A stretch of 57,843 nt of DNA from Candidatus Hydrogenedentota bacterium (GTDB taxonomy: Bacteria; Hydrogenedentota; Hydrogenedentia; Hydrogenedentales; SLHB01): the NCBI GenBank assembly GCA_020849535.1, contig JADLGB010000225.1:1-57843 (forward strand), given 5' to 3'. Position numbers and translations under genes: made by a program. Below are positions 7,924 to 15,592 of this stretch, in pieces. The notes beneath the pieces were generated by a model, which saw only the letters and a list, made by a program, of their open reading frames with translations, made no database searches and had not been told where the DNA came from. How positions within the stretch are numbered: position 1 is the stretch's first letter; each line of letters starts with the position of its first letter.

Positions 7924-8793
7924 ATGCGATTCGATTGCTCCATAGCCCGCTTTCCCTTTCGTTCCGCATTGGCGGCTGCCATGGCGCTGGCCGTGTGCGG
8001 CTGCGACACCGGCACGATCCGGGGCGCCATCGTCGATGTCAAAGGGGAAGCCCTACCCGGGGTCGCCGTGCAGGTGCAAGGCACTTCCTACCAAGGGCTC
8101 AGCAACGCATTGGGGGAGTACCGCGTGAAATATGCGCCGGGCGAGTTGTCCCTCTACTTCTCGAAGACGGGCTACACTCCCGGGATGCTCTTGCTCAACG
8201 TCGAGCAGTTGCGACAGGTTCAGGCGACGCCGGTTATGCTGTGGCCTCTTCCCGAAGGCAAAGGCGTGTATGAGTTCCAGGATTACCGGTACCGGCGGAC
8301 GGACTTCATCGAGCCGCAGCAGCTCAAGACCGTCGGCGACAGCCAAGTCATCTACGGCACAACCCGATGGCCTCGGGTCGAGACGACCCAGCATGAGCCC
8401 CTCCTCATCTGCTACAAGATGCCCGTGTACGGCGGGAAACTCTGCCAGATGAACCAGATCGACGTTCAGCCGCCCTACGGCCAGGCGGGAAGCGTTTCGG
8501 CTTGGGTCAAGACGAAGGATATCCCGGTCGTCATGGAACCCATCGACGCGCCCGAGGGGCTGCTGCTGCGAATTCGCCTGAGCCAGCCCTTGGAAACGGG
8601 CAGTTACGCGGTGCATTGGGGGGCCCTCGACGGCGACCTTACCCTGAATGAACCGCGGATGTTCTTCTTCAGCGTGGTGGATGCCTTGACCGCGGTCCCC
8701 TTGGAGCCTGAGGCGCCTGCGGAAGAACCCGCCCCAAAGACCCCCGCCCCGGCGCCGGTCGTCGAAGAAGAGACCGGGCCGTCGGAAGGGTAG
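7924..8793 (+). CDS. Lipoprotein with carboxypeptidase-regulatory-like domain
   Basis: 289 residues. The signal peptide ends in a lipobox-like VCGC, making C27 the probable lipidated cysteine. Residues about 30-95 (GTIRGAIVDVKGEALPGVAVQVQG... GEYRVKYAPGELSLYFSKTGYTP) form a carboxypeptidase-regulatory or PEGA-type beta-sandwich, a common adhesive or scaffold module on exported proteins. The middle part is unassigned. The C-terminus is a Pro/Ala/Glu-rich linker (PEAPAEEPAPKTPAPAP), perhaps crossing the periplasm. It lies 128 nt before the zinc-ribbon gene in the same direction; whether it belongs to that cassette is unclear. Confidence 0.8.
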   Translation: MRFDCSIARFPFRSALAAAMALAVCGCDTGTIRGAIVDVKGEALPGVAVQVQGTSYQGLSNALGEYRVKYAPGELSLYFSKTGYTPGMLLLNVEQLRQVQATPVMLWPLPEGKGVYEFQDYRYRRTDFIEPQQLKTVGDSQVIYGTTRWPRVETTQHEPLLICYKMPVYGGKLCQMNQIDVQPPYGQAGSVSAWVKTKDIPVVMEPIDAPEGLLLRIRLSQPLETGSYAVHWGALDGDLTLNEPRMFFFSVVDALTAVPLEPEAPAEEPAPKTPAPAPVVEEETGPSEG

Positions 8794-8921
8794 GCCGCCC
8801 GCCCGCGCTGCCACGCCCGCGACATCGCTATTGCGCGTTTCCCGGATTCGGCGGATAATAGGGAGTGCGTCCGACTCAGGCGCGATCCGGGAGGGGGGCA
8901 TCGGAGGACCCGGGGGCCATC

Positions 8922-9269
8922 ATGAAAGCCGTCGCCTATCTTTTCGCCATGCTGTTGCTCGGCCTGGGCGTGGTGTTCCTCGCAGCCGCGGCCAGCACCG
9001 GGCTTTGGGCCCGGTGGGTGTTTGGCGGCATCCTGCTTGGGGCCGGCTTGTCCGTGATCTACATCCTCCGCATGAAGACACCGGAAACGCGCGTCACCGT
9101 GACCCACCGAGTGGACCTCAGCGGTGACGTCCGTCTGGAGAAACTCCTCTGTACCAACTGCGGCGCCACGCTCGACGCGACGAGCACGTGTGTCCGCGCG
9201 GGCGCGGTGTTTGTACGGTGCCCGTATTGTGAATCCGAGTTCCAGGTCGAGGAGGCGCCGAAATGGTAA
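8922..9269 (+). CDS. Small membrane protein with C-terminal zinc ribbon
   Basis: 115 residues from ATG 8922. Two membrane helices (about 4-24 and 30-48: AYLFAMLLLGLGVVFLAAAA and WVFGGILLGAGLSVIYIL) are followed by a cytosolic tail. In the tail CTNCG (about residue 76) and CPYCE (about 102) form a two-knuckle zinc ribbon. The radical SAM gene starts inside its last codons (7-nt overlap), implying translational coupling and a shared role. It may recruit the maturase or its substrate at the membrane; this is inference. No named family is recognised. Confidence 0.8.
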   Translation: MKAVAYLFAMLLLGLGVVFLAAAASTGLWARWVFGGILLGAGLSVIYILRMKTPETRVTVTHRVDLSGDVRLEKLLCTNCGATLDATSTCVRAGAVFVRCPYCESEFQVEEAPKW

Positions 9270-10630
9270 ACGCACTCACCCGCAAGATGCGCGTGTGGTT
9301 CGGCGAGACGGAACCGGTGCGTCCCGGGCTCTACCATTATCACCGGGAATTGGCGGGGCACTACATGCGGCTGCACCTGCGGATCGACCCCGACCGCAGC
9401 GCGCTGCTTTCAGTCAACGCGTCCGGCGTGCTCCACCTGAACGCCACGGCGGCCGAACTTGCGAAGTCGATTCTCGACGGCAATGACAGGGCCGCCTCTG
9501 TGGCGCATGTTCGCAGAGTGTATCGGGCGTCGCGGGCCGACGTGGAACGCGACTACGAGCGCATCGTGACGATCCTGCGTCAACTCGAAACGAGCGCCGA
9601 CGCGTGCCCCGTCTACTCCGTGGATGTGCCGTCCATTCCCCCGTTCGGACGCAAACCCTCGGCTCCCTATCGCGCGGATCTTGCCCTGACGTACGCGTGC
9701 AACGACAACTGCGCCCACTGCTACGTGGCACGCCGGCCCGGGGAGATCGTGCCCCTGCCGCTCGAAGACTGGATGCGCACGCTCGAAAAGCTGTGGGACA
9801 TCGGCGTGCCCCACGTGTGTTTCACCGGCGGCGAGGCCACCTTGAGCCCGTGCCTGGCGCCGCTCATCGAAAAGGCGGAAGACCTGGGCCTCATCACGGG
9901 CCTGCTCACGAATGGCCGCAGATTGTCGGAACGCGACTACGTGCGGCGCTTGTGCGGCGGCGGGCTCGACCACGTGCAGATCACGATCGAAAGCCACGAC
10001 GAGTCCATCCATGATCGCATGGTGGGCTGCGAGGGCGCATACCGCGACACCGTGCAGGGAATCCGGAACGCGATCGCGGACGACATCTATCTCGTCACCA
10101 ACACGACCCTGTGTGCTCTCAATGCCCCCTCGATCGAAGAGACGCTCGAGTTCCTGCACGGCCTGGGCGTGCGCCAATGCGCCATGAACTCGATCATCAA
10201 CACGGGCCGCGCCCCCGCGTCCGGATTGGGTCTTGACGAGGCGGAACTCGAGCCCATTCTGGGCATGGTTACGGAAAAGGCTGAAGCGCTTGGCCTGCGC
10301 TTCATCTGGTACAGCCCGACCCAGTATTGTCAGTTGAACCCGGCCGCCCTCGGTGTCGGACTGAAACGCTGCACCGCGGCCGAATATAACATCTGCATCG
10401 AACCGGACGGGCAGGTCCTTCCTTGCCAGAGTTACTACAAGCCCGTCGGGCACATCCTGAATGACGACTGGAAAACCATCTGGGAAAGTCCCCTCTTTCT
10501 CGCCATCCGCAACCGCACCAATTTGCCCGCGGACTGCGCGGAATGTCCGGACTTGGACGTCTGCGGTGGCGGGTGCCCGCTGAGCGACGGAACTCAGTTC
10601 CGATGCGCCGACAACACCACGGAGAGCTGA
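9263..10630 (+). CDS. PqqD-like / radical SAM / SPASM maturase
   Basis: 455 residues. Residues about 36-110 (GVLHLNATAAELAKSILDG... DVERDYERIVTILRQLE) look like a PqqD or RiPP-recognition-element fold fused at the N-terminus. The radical SAM cluster motif is C146-xxx-C150-xx-C153 (CNDNCAHC), with the GGE-type SAM-contact motif at FTGGEAT. The SPASM region has C370, C378, C388, C425, C428, C434, C438 and C448, enough for two auxiliary 4Fe-4S clusters. This architecture is that of peptide maturases that make thioether or C-C links in ribosomal peptides. The adjoining gene encodes a membrane protein with a Cys-Ala-rich tail, the obvious candidate substrate. TIGRFAM-style 'ACGX system' enzymes come to mind, but I cannot confirm membership. 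Confidence 0.9.
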   Translation: MVNALTRKMRVWFGETEPVRPGLYHYHRELAGHYMRLHLRIDPDRSALLSVNASGVLHLNATAAELAKSILDGNDRAASVAHVRRVYRASRADVERDYERIVTILRQLETSADACPVYSVDVPSIPPFGRKPSAPYRADLALTYACNDNCAHCYVARRPGEIVPLPLEDWMRTLEKLWDIGVPHVCFTGGEATLSPCLAPLIEKAEDLGLITGLLTNGRRLSERDYVRRLCGGGLDHVQITIESHDESIHDRMVGCEGAYRDTVQGIRNAIADDIYLVTNTTLCALNAPSIEETLEFLHGLGVRQCAMNSIINTGRAPASGLGLDEAELEPILGMVTEKAEALGLRFIWYSPTQYCQLNPAALGVGLKRCTAAEYNICIEPDGQVLPCQSYYKPVGHILNDDWKTIWESPLFLAIRNRTNLPADCAECPDLDVCGGGCPLSDGTQFRCADNTTES

Positions 10631-10634
10631 ACGC

Positions 10635-12473
10635 ATGAGACGGTCCTTGCTGGCATGGGCGGTGCTGGCCATGGTGGGCCCCGCCGTATTCGCGCAGAAC
10701 TACCGCTTCTCCGTGCCGGAGGCGGAGGTCACCGTGCGCATCGAGGGAGACGGCGCCGCGCTCATTCACTATGCGCTCACGTTTAGGTGCAGCCCCGGCG
10801 CGCATCCCATAGACATTGTGGACGTCGGCATGCCGAATATCGGCAAGCACAGTCCCGGGGAGGCGGCCGCAAACGGTCAGCCGCTGCCCGGTGGAAGCGT
10901 GCGCATTTCAGAGGTCTTGAAGCCACGCGGCTCGGGCTACGAGATCCATCTCGGACCCCACACCATCCAACCCGGCCAGACCGGCCGAGTGGAGTTCATC
11001 GCGCGCGAGAGCGGCATGGTCTGGCAAGACACGACCAGCCCCGATTTGGCCTCCTTCCGCTTCACGCCCACCTGGTTCGGCAGCGAGTACATCCAGGGCA
11101 CCACCCAATTGACGCTCCGCTGCGTGCTCCCTATTCCGGAACAAGAGTATCCTGCCGTCAAGGATCGCATCCTGTGGCAGAAGAAGAACCAGGACTTCGA
11201 CGTCAAGGGAGTTATGGAAGGCGAAACCCAGGTGTCCGTGGCGTGGGTGGACACAGTGCTATTGAACGGACCGCATGAATATGGGCTGTCCTTTCCGAAG
11301 CGCTTCGTCACGAATGTACGCAAGGACTCTATTCTTGCTTTGTTCCTGCGCTGGTTCTCGGCAAGCCAGGAAGCCCAATACGTCAGCGGCGCGTTGCTGG
11401 TGCTGATCTTCAGCGTGGCGTTCTTTGCACTGACCCGTGGCACGGGATTCACGCTGTGGATTATCGGATTGGTGGCGGGCATCTACGGCATGGTGCAGAG
11501 CGTCGAACTCCACCTCTGGCTGTATCTCGGCGTGTTGATCTTCGCCGCGCTGGTCTGGTTGTTCCGCTTGCGGCGCAAGCGCGGATACTTCGCAGCGGAG
11601 CTGTGCCGCGAAGGCGGCGGCCTCAAACGCGGCTTGACCGCCGTTGAGGCTGCGATCCTGCTCGAGATCCCCTTAAACAAGGTGCTGACGATGATCGTCT
11701 TCGCCCTCGCCAAGAAGGGACTCGTCACGGTGAAGACCGAAGACCCCTTGACCCTCGACGTCGCAAGAGACGCGGGGCGCTCGGGCATGTGGACGGGCGC
11801 GGATGGACAGGCCGTCAAGATCCGTCCATACGAGCAGGCCTTTCTGAAGGCGTTCCGCAATCAGAAGGACAAGCCCGTGGAGGCCATGAATCTCGAGCAA
11901 CCCTTCGACGCGCTCATCAAACGCGTGAGAAAGGCGATGGAAGGTTTCGACCTGAAGAGCACCCGCGAGTATTACCGGAGTATTGTGTCCAGGGCGTGGG
12001 CCACGGTCGAGGCCGAGGCGGGTTACGAAGCGCGCTACGAGCGCATCGACAAGCACTTCGATTGGCTCATGCTCGATGATGGCTGGGGCCGCCGCCTGGA
12101 CGACACGACCGTGCACTGCGGACCCTATCGGCCCCGGTGGTGGACAAGCCATTCGCATGGTACGCCTTCCCTTGGCGGCGGGGGCATTCCGGCGCCCACC
12201 TCGACAAATCCCAGCGCTTCCTTTGGCGACGTGGCCAGCGCGATCGCCGGGCGCTTTGAAGGACTCTCCACCCGGCTCGCCGGCAGTCTCGACGCGCTCG
12301 CCCCGGCGAAAGCCGGACTCGACCTGTCCGGCATCGACCGCTTCACCGGCGATGTCCTGAAAGCGCTCGCCGAAAGCCGCGGTAGCGGAGGCGGCGGCGG
12401 TCACGGCGGCGGATGCGCCTGCGCCTGCGCGGGGTGCGCGTGTGCCTGCGCCTGCGCTGGCGGCGGGCGATAG
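10635..12473 (+). CDS. DUF2207-like membrane protein with Cys-Ala-rich C-terminal tail
   Basis: 612 residues, 4 nt after the radical SAM gene, with GGAGAGC upstream. A signal peptide (1-20) leads into an extracytoplasmic beta-rich domain (about 21-225) like DUF2207. Three membrane helices follow (about 250-267, 271-289, 291-310), then a cytosolic part with a winged-helix-like segment (LTAVEAAILLEIPLNKVLTMIVFALAKKGLV). The end is unusual: a Gly-rich hinge, HGGG, then CACACAGCACACACAGGGR with cysteines 594, 596, 598, 601, 603, 605 and 607. Typical DUF2207 proteins end in plain Gly-rich tails. Topology puts the tail in the cytosol, within reach of the adjacent radical SAM enzyme. I infer that the tail is post-translationally modified or binds metal. 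Confidence 0.85.
   Translation: MRRSLLAWAVLAMVGPAVFAQNYRFSVPEAEVTVRIEGDGAALIHYALTFRCSPGAHPIDIVDVGMPNIGKHSPGEAAANGQPLPGGSVRISEVLKPRGSGYEIHLGPHTIQPGQTGRVEFIARESGMVWQDTTSPDLASFRFTPTWFGSEYIQGTTQLTLRCVLPIPEQEYPAVKDRILWQKKNQDFDVKGVMEGETQVSVAWVDTVLLNGPHEYGLSFPKRFVTNVRKDSILALFLRWFSASQEAQYVSGALLVLIFSVAFFALTRGTGFTLWIIGLVAGIYGMVQSVELHLWLYLGVLIFAALVWLFRLRRKRGYFAAELCREGGGLKRGLTAVEAAILLEIPLNKVLTMIVFALAKKGLVTVKTEDPLTLDVARDAGRSGMWTGADGQAVKIRPYEQAFLKAFRNQKDKPVEAMNLEQPFDALIKRVRKAMEGFDLKSTREYYRSIVSRAWATVEAEAGYEARYERIDKHFDWLMLDDGWGRRLDDTTVHCGPYRPRWWTSHSHGTPSLGGGGIPAPTSTNPSASFGDVASAIAGRFEGLSTRLAGSLDALAPAKAGLDLSGIDRFTGDVLKALAESRGSGGGGGHGGGCACACAGCACACACAGGGR
12414..12458 (+). repeat. Cys-Ala codon repeat encoding the modified-tail candidate
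   Basis: Fifteen codons encode (Cys-Ala)3-Gly-(Cys-Ala)4. Cys uses TGC and TGT; Ala uses GCC, GCG and GCT. The mixed codons argue that the peptide pattern is maintained, although the TGCGCC hexamer makes slippage-driven growth possible too. Confidence 0.8.
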
Positions 12474-12484
12474 GGTTAGTCCAC

Positions 12485-13132
12485 ATGCCAACGCCCGAGA
12501 AACTGCGCGACACGTACCGGCGCCAGGCGGAGTGGTTCGCGGGCGAGCGCAACCGGCTCCTGCGCAGGGCGCGGCTCGGTGCATGCATACGCGTGCTCGA
12601 CCTCGGCACGGGAACCGGCGAACTCCTACCAACGCTGGACAGGCGCGCCGAAGGTTATGCGGTAGGCGTGGACCGCGACGTGACTGTGCTGCGCCTCGCG
12701 GAAGGAATGCGTGCCGCGGCGGAAGCCTGCGCCTTGCCTTTCGCCGATGCGTCATTCGATCTCGTGTTCACGCAGATGTTCTTTCTGTGGATCGCGCGCC
12801 TGCCCGACACCCTCGCGGAGATTCACCGCGTGCTGGCGCCCGAAGGCAGACTGATCGCCGCCGCGGAACCCGACTACGGCGGCATCATCGAGTATCCGCC
12901 GGTCGAAAGCGGGCTCAAGGCATACGCACGCGCGCTCGCCGAAGAGGGCGCCGACGTGGAAACCGGACGCAAACTCGCCAGCGCCCTCGCGAACGCAGGC
13001 TTCAACGTGGAATGCGGATCCCACCCATCACGGCCGCTCCAATCCCAGCCCGGCGCTCCTCCGGAATCCGGGTCCCGGCTGCCGGAGTTCTCGTTCATTC
13101 CCTACTTTCACTTCCTCGCGACAAAACAGTGA
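12485..13132 (+). CDS. Class I SAM-dependent methyltransferase
   Basis: 215 residues from ATG 12485, 12 nt after the Cys-tail gene, so probably co-transcribed. The SAM-binding motif VLDLGTGTGELLPTL (about 37-51), the acidic strand-2 end (VGVDRD), motif II-like CALPFADASFDLVFTQ and the HRVLAPEGRLI post-motif are those of Methyltransf_11. The ribosome-binding site is weak. Its place in the cassette suggests methylation of the same target or of an associated metabolite, but small methyltransferases are common passengers. Substrate unknown. Confidence 0.85.
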   Translation: MPTPEKLRDTYRRQAEWFAGERNRLLRRARLGACIRVLDLGTGTGELLPTLDRRAEGYAVGVDRDVTVLRLAEGMRAAAEACALPFADASFDLVFTQMFFLWIARLPDTLAEIHRVLAPEGRLIAAAEPDYGGIIEYPPVESGLKAYARALAEEGADVETGRKLASALANAGFNVECGSHPSRPLQSQPGAPPESGSRLPEFSFIPYFHFLATKQ

Positions 13133-13161
13133 CAAGCATGGCCCTTCCACGGCGTCCACCG

Positions 13162-13300
13162 ATTACACCGATTCACAAAAGAGACAGACAAGGGGGAACG
13201 GGCGTCTCGCCCGTGATTTGATTACACTCCAACACAGAGGCGCGGAACTCGCAGAGGAACGCGGAGAAACAAGAGGACGGCACTCTGGTACTGCCTCGCT
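13162..13300 (+). repeat. Dispersed repeat family B, copy 1
   Basis: Contains the hairpin ACGGGCG-TCT-CGCCCGT (13198-13214) followed by words shared with 49560-49755: CAGAGGCGCGG, GGAGAA-CAAGAGGACGGCA and CTCTGGTACTGCCTCGCTC (one base differs in the second copy). It has no coding role. With the rest of 13133-13527 it fills the gap between the methyltransferase and the RAYT region; nothing else is seen there. Confidence 0.85.
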
Positions 13301-13527
13301 CGTCAAGGTCAAACGGGGGCATCGGCGACGACATGCCGAATCTGCGCGATCGGTAGGCAACGCGGCGCGAGTAAGGCTCTCGCCAAACGATCTGGCGGAA
13401 AACAAGAGACTTCGGTCGAATTGGGTAAGGGGCCCGTCTTCGGCTTGTCCTTCTTCCTGGCTCGATCTGCGCCTTGCCGAATACCTCCCTGTCTCGTTGC
13501 AGGCGACGACAACGCAGGCAAGAAGCG

Positions 13528-13572
13528 TAGACGCGGTTTGTAACCGCGTTTCTTGGGCCCCGTATATTGGAG
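13528..13572 (+). repeat. RAYT-associated hairpin (family E), 3' side of the transposase gene
   Basis: ACGCGGTT (13531-13538), loop TGT, AACCGCGT (13542-13549), preceded by GTAG and followed by TTCTTGGGCC and CGTATATTGG. The same sequence in the same orientation lies at 14458, beyond the other end of the gene. Such flanking REP hairpins are the recognition sequences of RAYT transposases. Confidence 0.85.
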
Positions 13573-13596
13573 ACTCGAACCCGCTGCACGCCGGAT

Positions 13597-14271
13597 CTAC
13601 TTGGCTCTCGGCTTTGGGTTGTTGCGTATGTACTCGCGAAAGCGCTCGAGGCTGACCGGGGATCGAACAATATGGTCAAAGCTCTCCTTTTGCCAAAGCG
13701 CGCCGGACGAGCCCCGCCGCCGGTTAATCGCTTTAGCACTGTATGACTTCCAGCTTTTCACGATCGACGAAAGCGTGTGACCCCCTATCGGCGTGACCAA
13801 CGCGTGCACGTGGTTCGGCATCACGACGAACTCATCCAGACAGTAACGCAGGCCATCAAAACCACGTAACGCGTCTTCGACGATTGCCCTATTCTCAGGG
13901 ACGCTCAGGATGCACGAGCCGTGTCCCTCATCCAACCAGCGATGGAAGTGCACAGAGAATAGTTCGTGGTATTGCCGTCGTAACTCAGGGGTGTGCGGCT
14001 CTGGATGTGCTTTGAGCCACGCGTCGCGCTCGGCCCTCCATGTCTTCAGGCGCGATTGCGGCAGCGAGTCAACGAGGCGAAACGCCACAAAGTAGATAAC
14101 TCCGTGCTGACGCCAATGGGGGAGGTTCCCGGATAGACGCTCGATTGGCTGATTCCGGTCGAAGTACTTTGCAGAAGAACCTGGTAACTGCACTTCCTCG
14201 TGGTCACGCGAGATGCGCGAAGAAACGCGGCTACAAGCCGCGTCTACTTTCTTGCCTTCCTGCATATTCAT
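13597..14271 (-). CDS. REP-associated tyrosine transposase (RAYT, IS200-like HUH)
   Basis: 224 residues from ATG 14271, chosen because GAGGA lies 6 nt upstream. 'ERLSGNLPHWRQHGVIYFVAFRLVD' at the front, the metal-binding MPNHVHALV (H154, H156) and a catalytic Tyr at 214 in RFREYIRNNP are the full Y1-transposase set, so the gene looks intact. RAYTs cut and move single-stranded REP hairpins and rarely copy themselves. The protein's first 30 codons run through one of these hairpins (14222-14247), so the effective start may be lower, for example GTG 14193. REP hairpins of one family lie on both sides. It is the only transposase seen in the window. Confidence 0.92.
   Translation of the reverse strand: MNMQEGKKVDAACSRVSSRISRDHEEVQLPGSSAKYFDRNQPIERLSGNLPHWRQHGVIYFVAFRLVDSLPQSRLKTWRAERDAWLKAHPEPHTPELRRQYHELFSVHFHRWLDEGHGSCILSVPENRAIVEDALRGFDGLRYCLDEFVVMPNHVHALVTPIGGHTLSSIVKSWKSYSAKAINRRRGSSGALWQKESFDHIVRSPVSLERFREYIRNNPKPRAK
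14222..14247 (-). repeat. RAYT-associated hairpin inside the transposase 5' end
   Basis: ACGCGGCT (14225-14232), loop ACA, AGCCGCGT (14236-14243), flanked by CTAC. It is inverted relative to the copies at 13531 and 14461. The stem differs by a compensated base pair (GGTT/AACC against GGCT/AGCC), which supports selection on structure. Confidence 0.8.
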
Positions 14272-14457
14272 CTGATTTCCTCGTCTCCGTGGCACCCAAG
14301 GGAGGATACATGGGCGCCCCGCGAGATTTGAAATCCAAGATCTTCAACAGCCCGGTTACGTGTCGAACGAAACAACATGGTGGCCTCATCCCGCAAACCG
14401 GGCCACTCGCTCAGAACTGACTCGCTCAATGACAAGTGTCTGGGGTAGGCTGCAGAG

Positions 14458-14541
14458 TAGACGCGGTTTGTAACCGCGTTCTTTGGGCCTCGTATATTGA
14501 AGTTGGAAAGAACGCGGCTGTACACCGCGACTCCCTTGCTG
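14458..14541. repeat. Paired RAYT hairpins (REPIN-like), 5' side of the transposase gene
   Basis: ACGCGGTT-TGT-AACCGCGT (14461-14479) followed by the words GGGCCTCGTATATTG, then an inverted weaker partner with CGCGG (14513-14517) pairing CCGCG (14525-14529). Two inverted REPs about 50 bp apart form a classic REPIN. The gap 14272-14596 holds nothing else recognisable. Confidence 0.8.
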
Positions 14542-14596
14542 GCAGTCGCAATGTAGTCGACGCGACGGACAATACAACCCCAAGCGCTCCTGCGAA

Positions 14597-15151
14597 TCAG
14601 ATGTCGACGACGTCAAACCGGGTCAGGAGAATGTCGAGGCGGGTGGGTTCGCCCTTTTTGATGGTTGTCTTCCGTGGCATGCTTTCTCGCCAGAGTCCGT
14701 CACGATTCTGCACGTGATAGAGCACGCAGACGTAGCAGGTTCCCTCGGGCAGGTCCGGAAATGCGTAGTTGCCTTCCGCGTCGGCCCGGACTTGGTATCG
14801 CGTGTATTCGGCGCCGTCGAAGCGTGGTTTCGATGGCGCGCCGCGCCATGCGAAACTTTCTGGCATGCTGGCGAGGAGGTCGTCAATCTCCTTCATTCTT
14901 GCAGCTTTGGGCGAGGAGGGATCGGGTTTATCGCGCCAGACGCGTGCCTTCTGTGGCGCAGGTGGAGGGAAAGTCCCTACGCAGGCAAACACGGTCACGT
15001 TTGTGATGGGGAGCAGTTCCAGGTCCGGGAACTTGCCCATGTCGTCGTAGGTGATTTGCCCGGATAGCGAAGGCCGCGAATCGAAGACGCCGCAGCCCAC
15101 GATCGCACACGCGAGACCTGCGAGGGTGAGTATGGGGAGTCGATGGGCCAT
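14597..15151 (-). CDS. Putative lipoprotein
   Basis: 184 residues from ATG 15151 (GGAGG 8 nt upstream). The signal peptide MAHRLPILTLAGLACAIVGC ends in a lipobox-like IVGC with lipidated C20. The body has 'LSGQITYDDMGKFPDLELLPITNVTVFACVG' and 'YQVRADAEGNYAFPDLPEGTCYVCVLY', a carboxypeptidase-regulatory-like beta-sandwich that carries a long insertion. An upstream extension of the frame is repeat-derived and is not included. It stands as a single gene between repeats. Function unknown; probably periplasmic-facing or outer-surface. Confidence 0.75.
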   Translation of the reverse strand: MAHRLPILTLAGLACAIVGCGVFDSRPSLSGQITYDDMGKFPDLELLPITNVTVFACVGTFPPPAPQKARVWRDKPDPSSPKAARMKEIDDLLASMPESFAWRGAPSKPRFDGAEYTRYQVRADAEGNYAFPDLPEGTCYVCVLYHVQNRDGLWRESMPRKTTIKKGEPTRLDILLTRFDVVDI

Positions 15152-15592
15152 CGGTCTGCCTCCTTCGTAGGTACGCACGCGAGGCGCCGCACCTTCAGCG
15201 CTCAAGATTGGGGGGCACCGTGTACCCAGGGCGGCGCTTCGCTCTGCCCTGGGCTGATATGGTTCTGGCCCTTCAGGCCGCAAGAGGGATCGTACGCAGT
15301 CTCGGCAAATCTACCTTCCTTATTGGCGTTCATTGGCGTTCATTCGCGTTCCTCTACTTCATCTGCGTTCCTCTGCGCTATCTGCGGACAATCCTCTTCT
15401 TTGGTTGCGGCTCTGCCGCGATGGGCTGGTGTGTTGCTGGCCCTTCAGGCCGCAATAGTGGGTTTGTTCGTTGAACTCCCGTTCTCTCGTTTCACGCTGG
15501 TGTCGTTTTGAATGTGGATCTTCTGAATCAACCTTCTCCCAATCTCTTATCTTCAAATCGGTGCAAATCTGTGTCATCTGTGGACCACTATC
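15152..15592. other. Intergenic, repeat-rich, no gene
   Basis: Holds an inverted copy of repeat family C at about 15218-15298, in which CCCAGGGC pairs with GCCCTGGG and GGCCCTTCAGGCCGC follows; GGCCCTTCAGGCCGCAA recurs at 15439-15455. Worn boilerplate such as CATCTGCGTTCCTCTGCG and ATCTGCGGAC is also found at 15600, 24010 and 55515. No coding or RNA gene is supported. Confidence 0.65.

Noticed and set aside
13565..13590. Second T-arm-like word, GGTTCGAGTC on the minus strand
   Set aside because: The supposed stem arms do not pair and it adjoins a RAYT hairpin; no cloverleaf.
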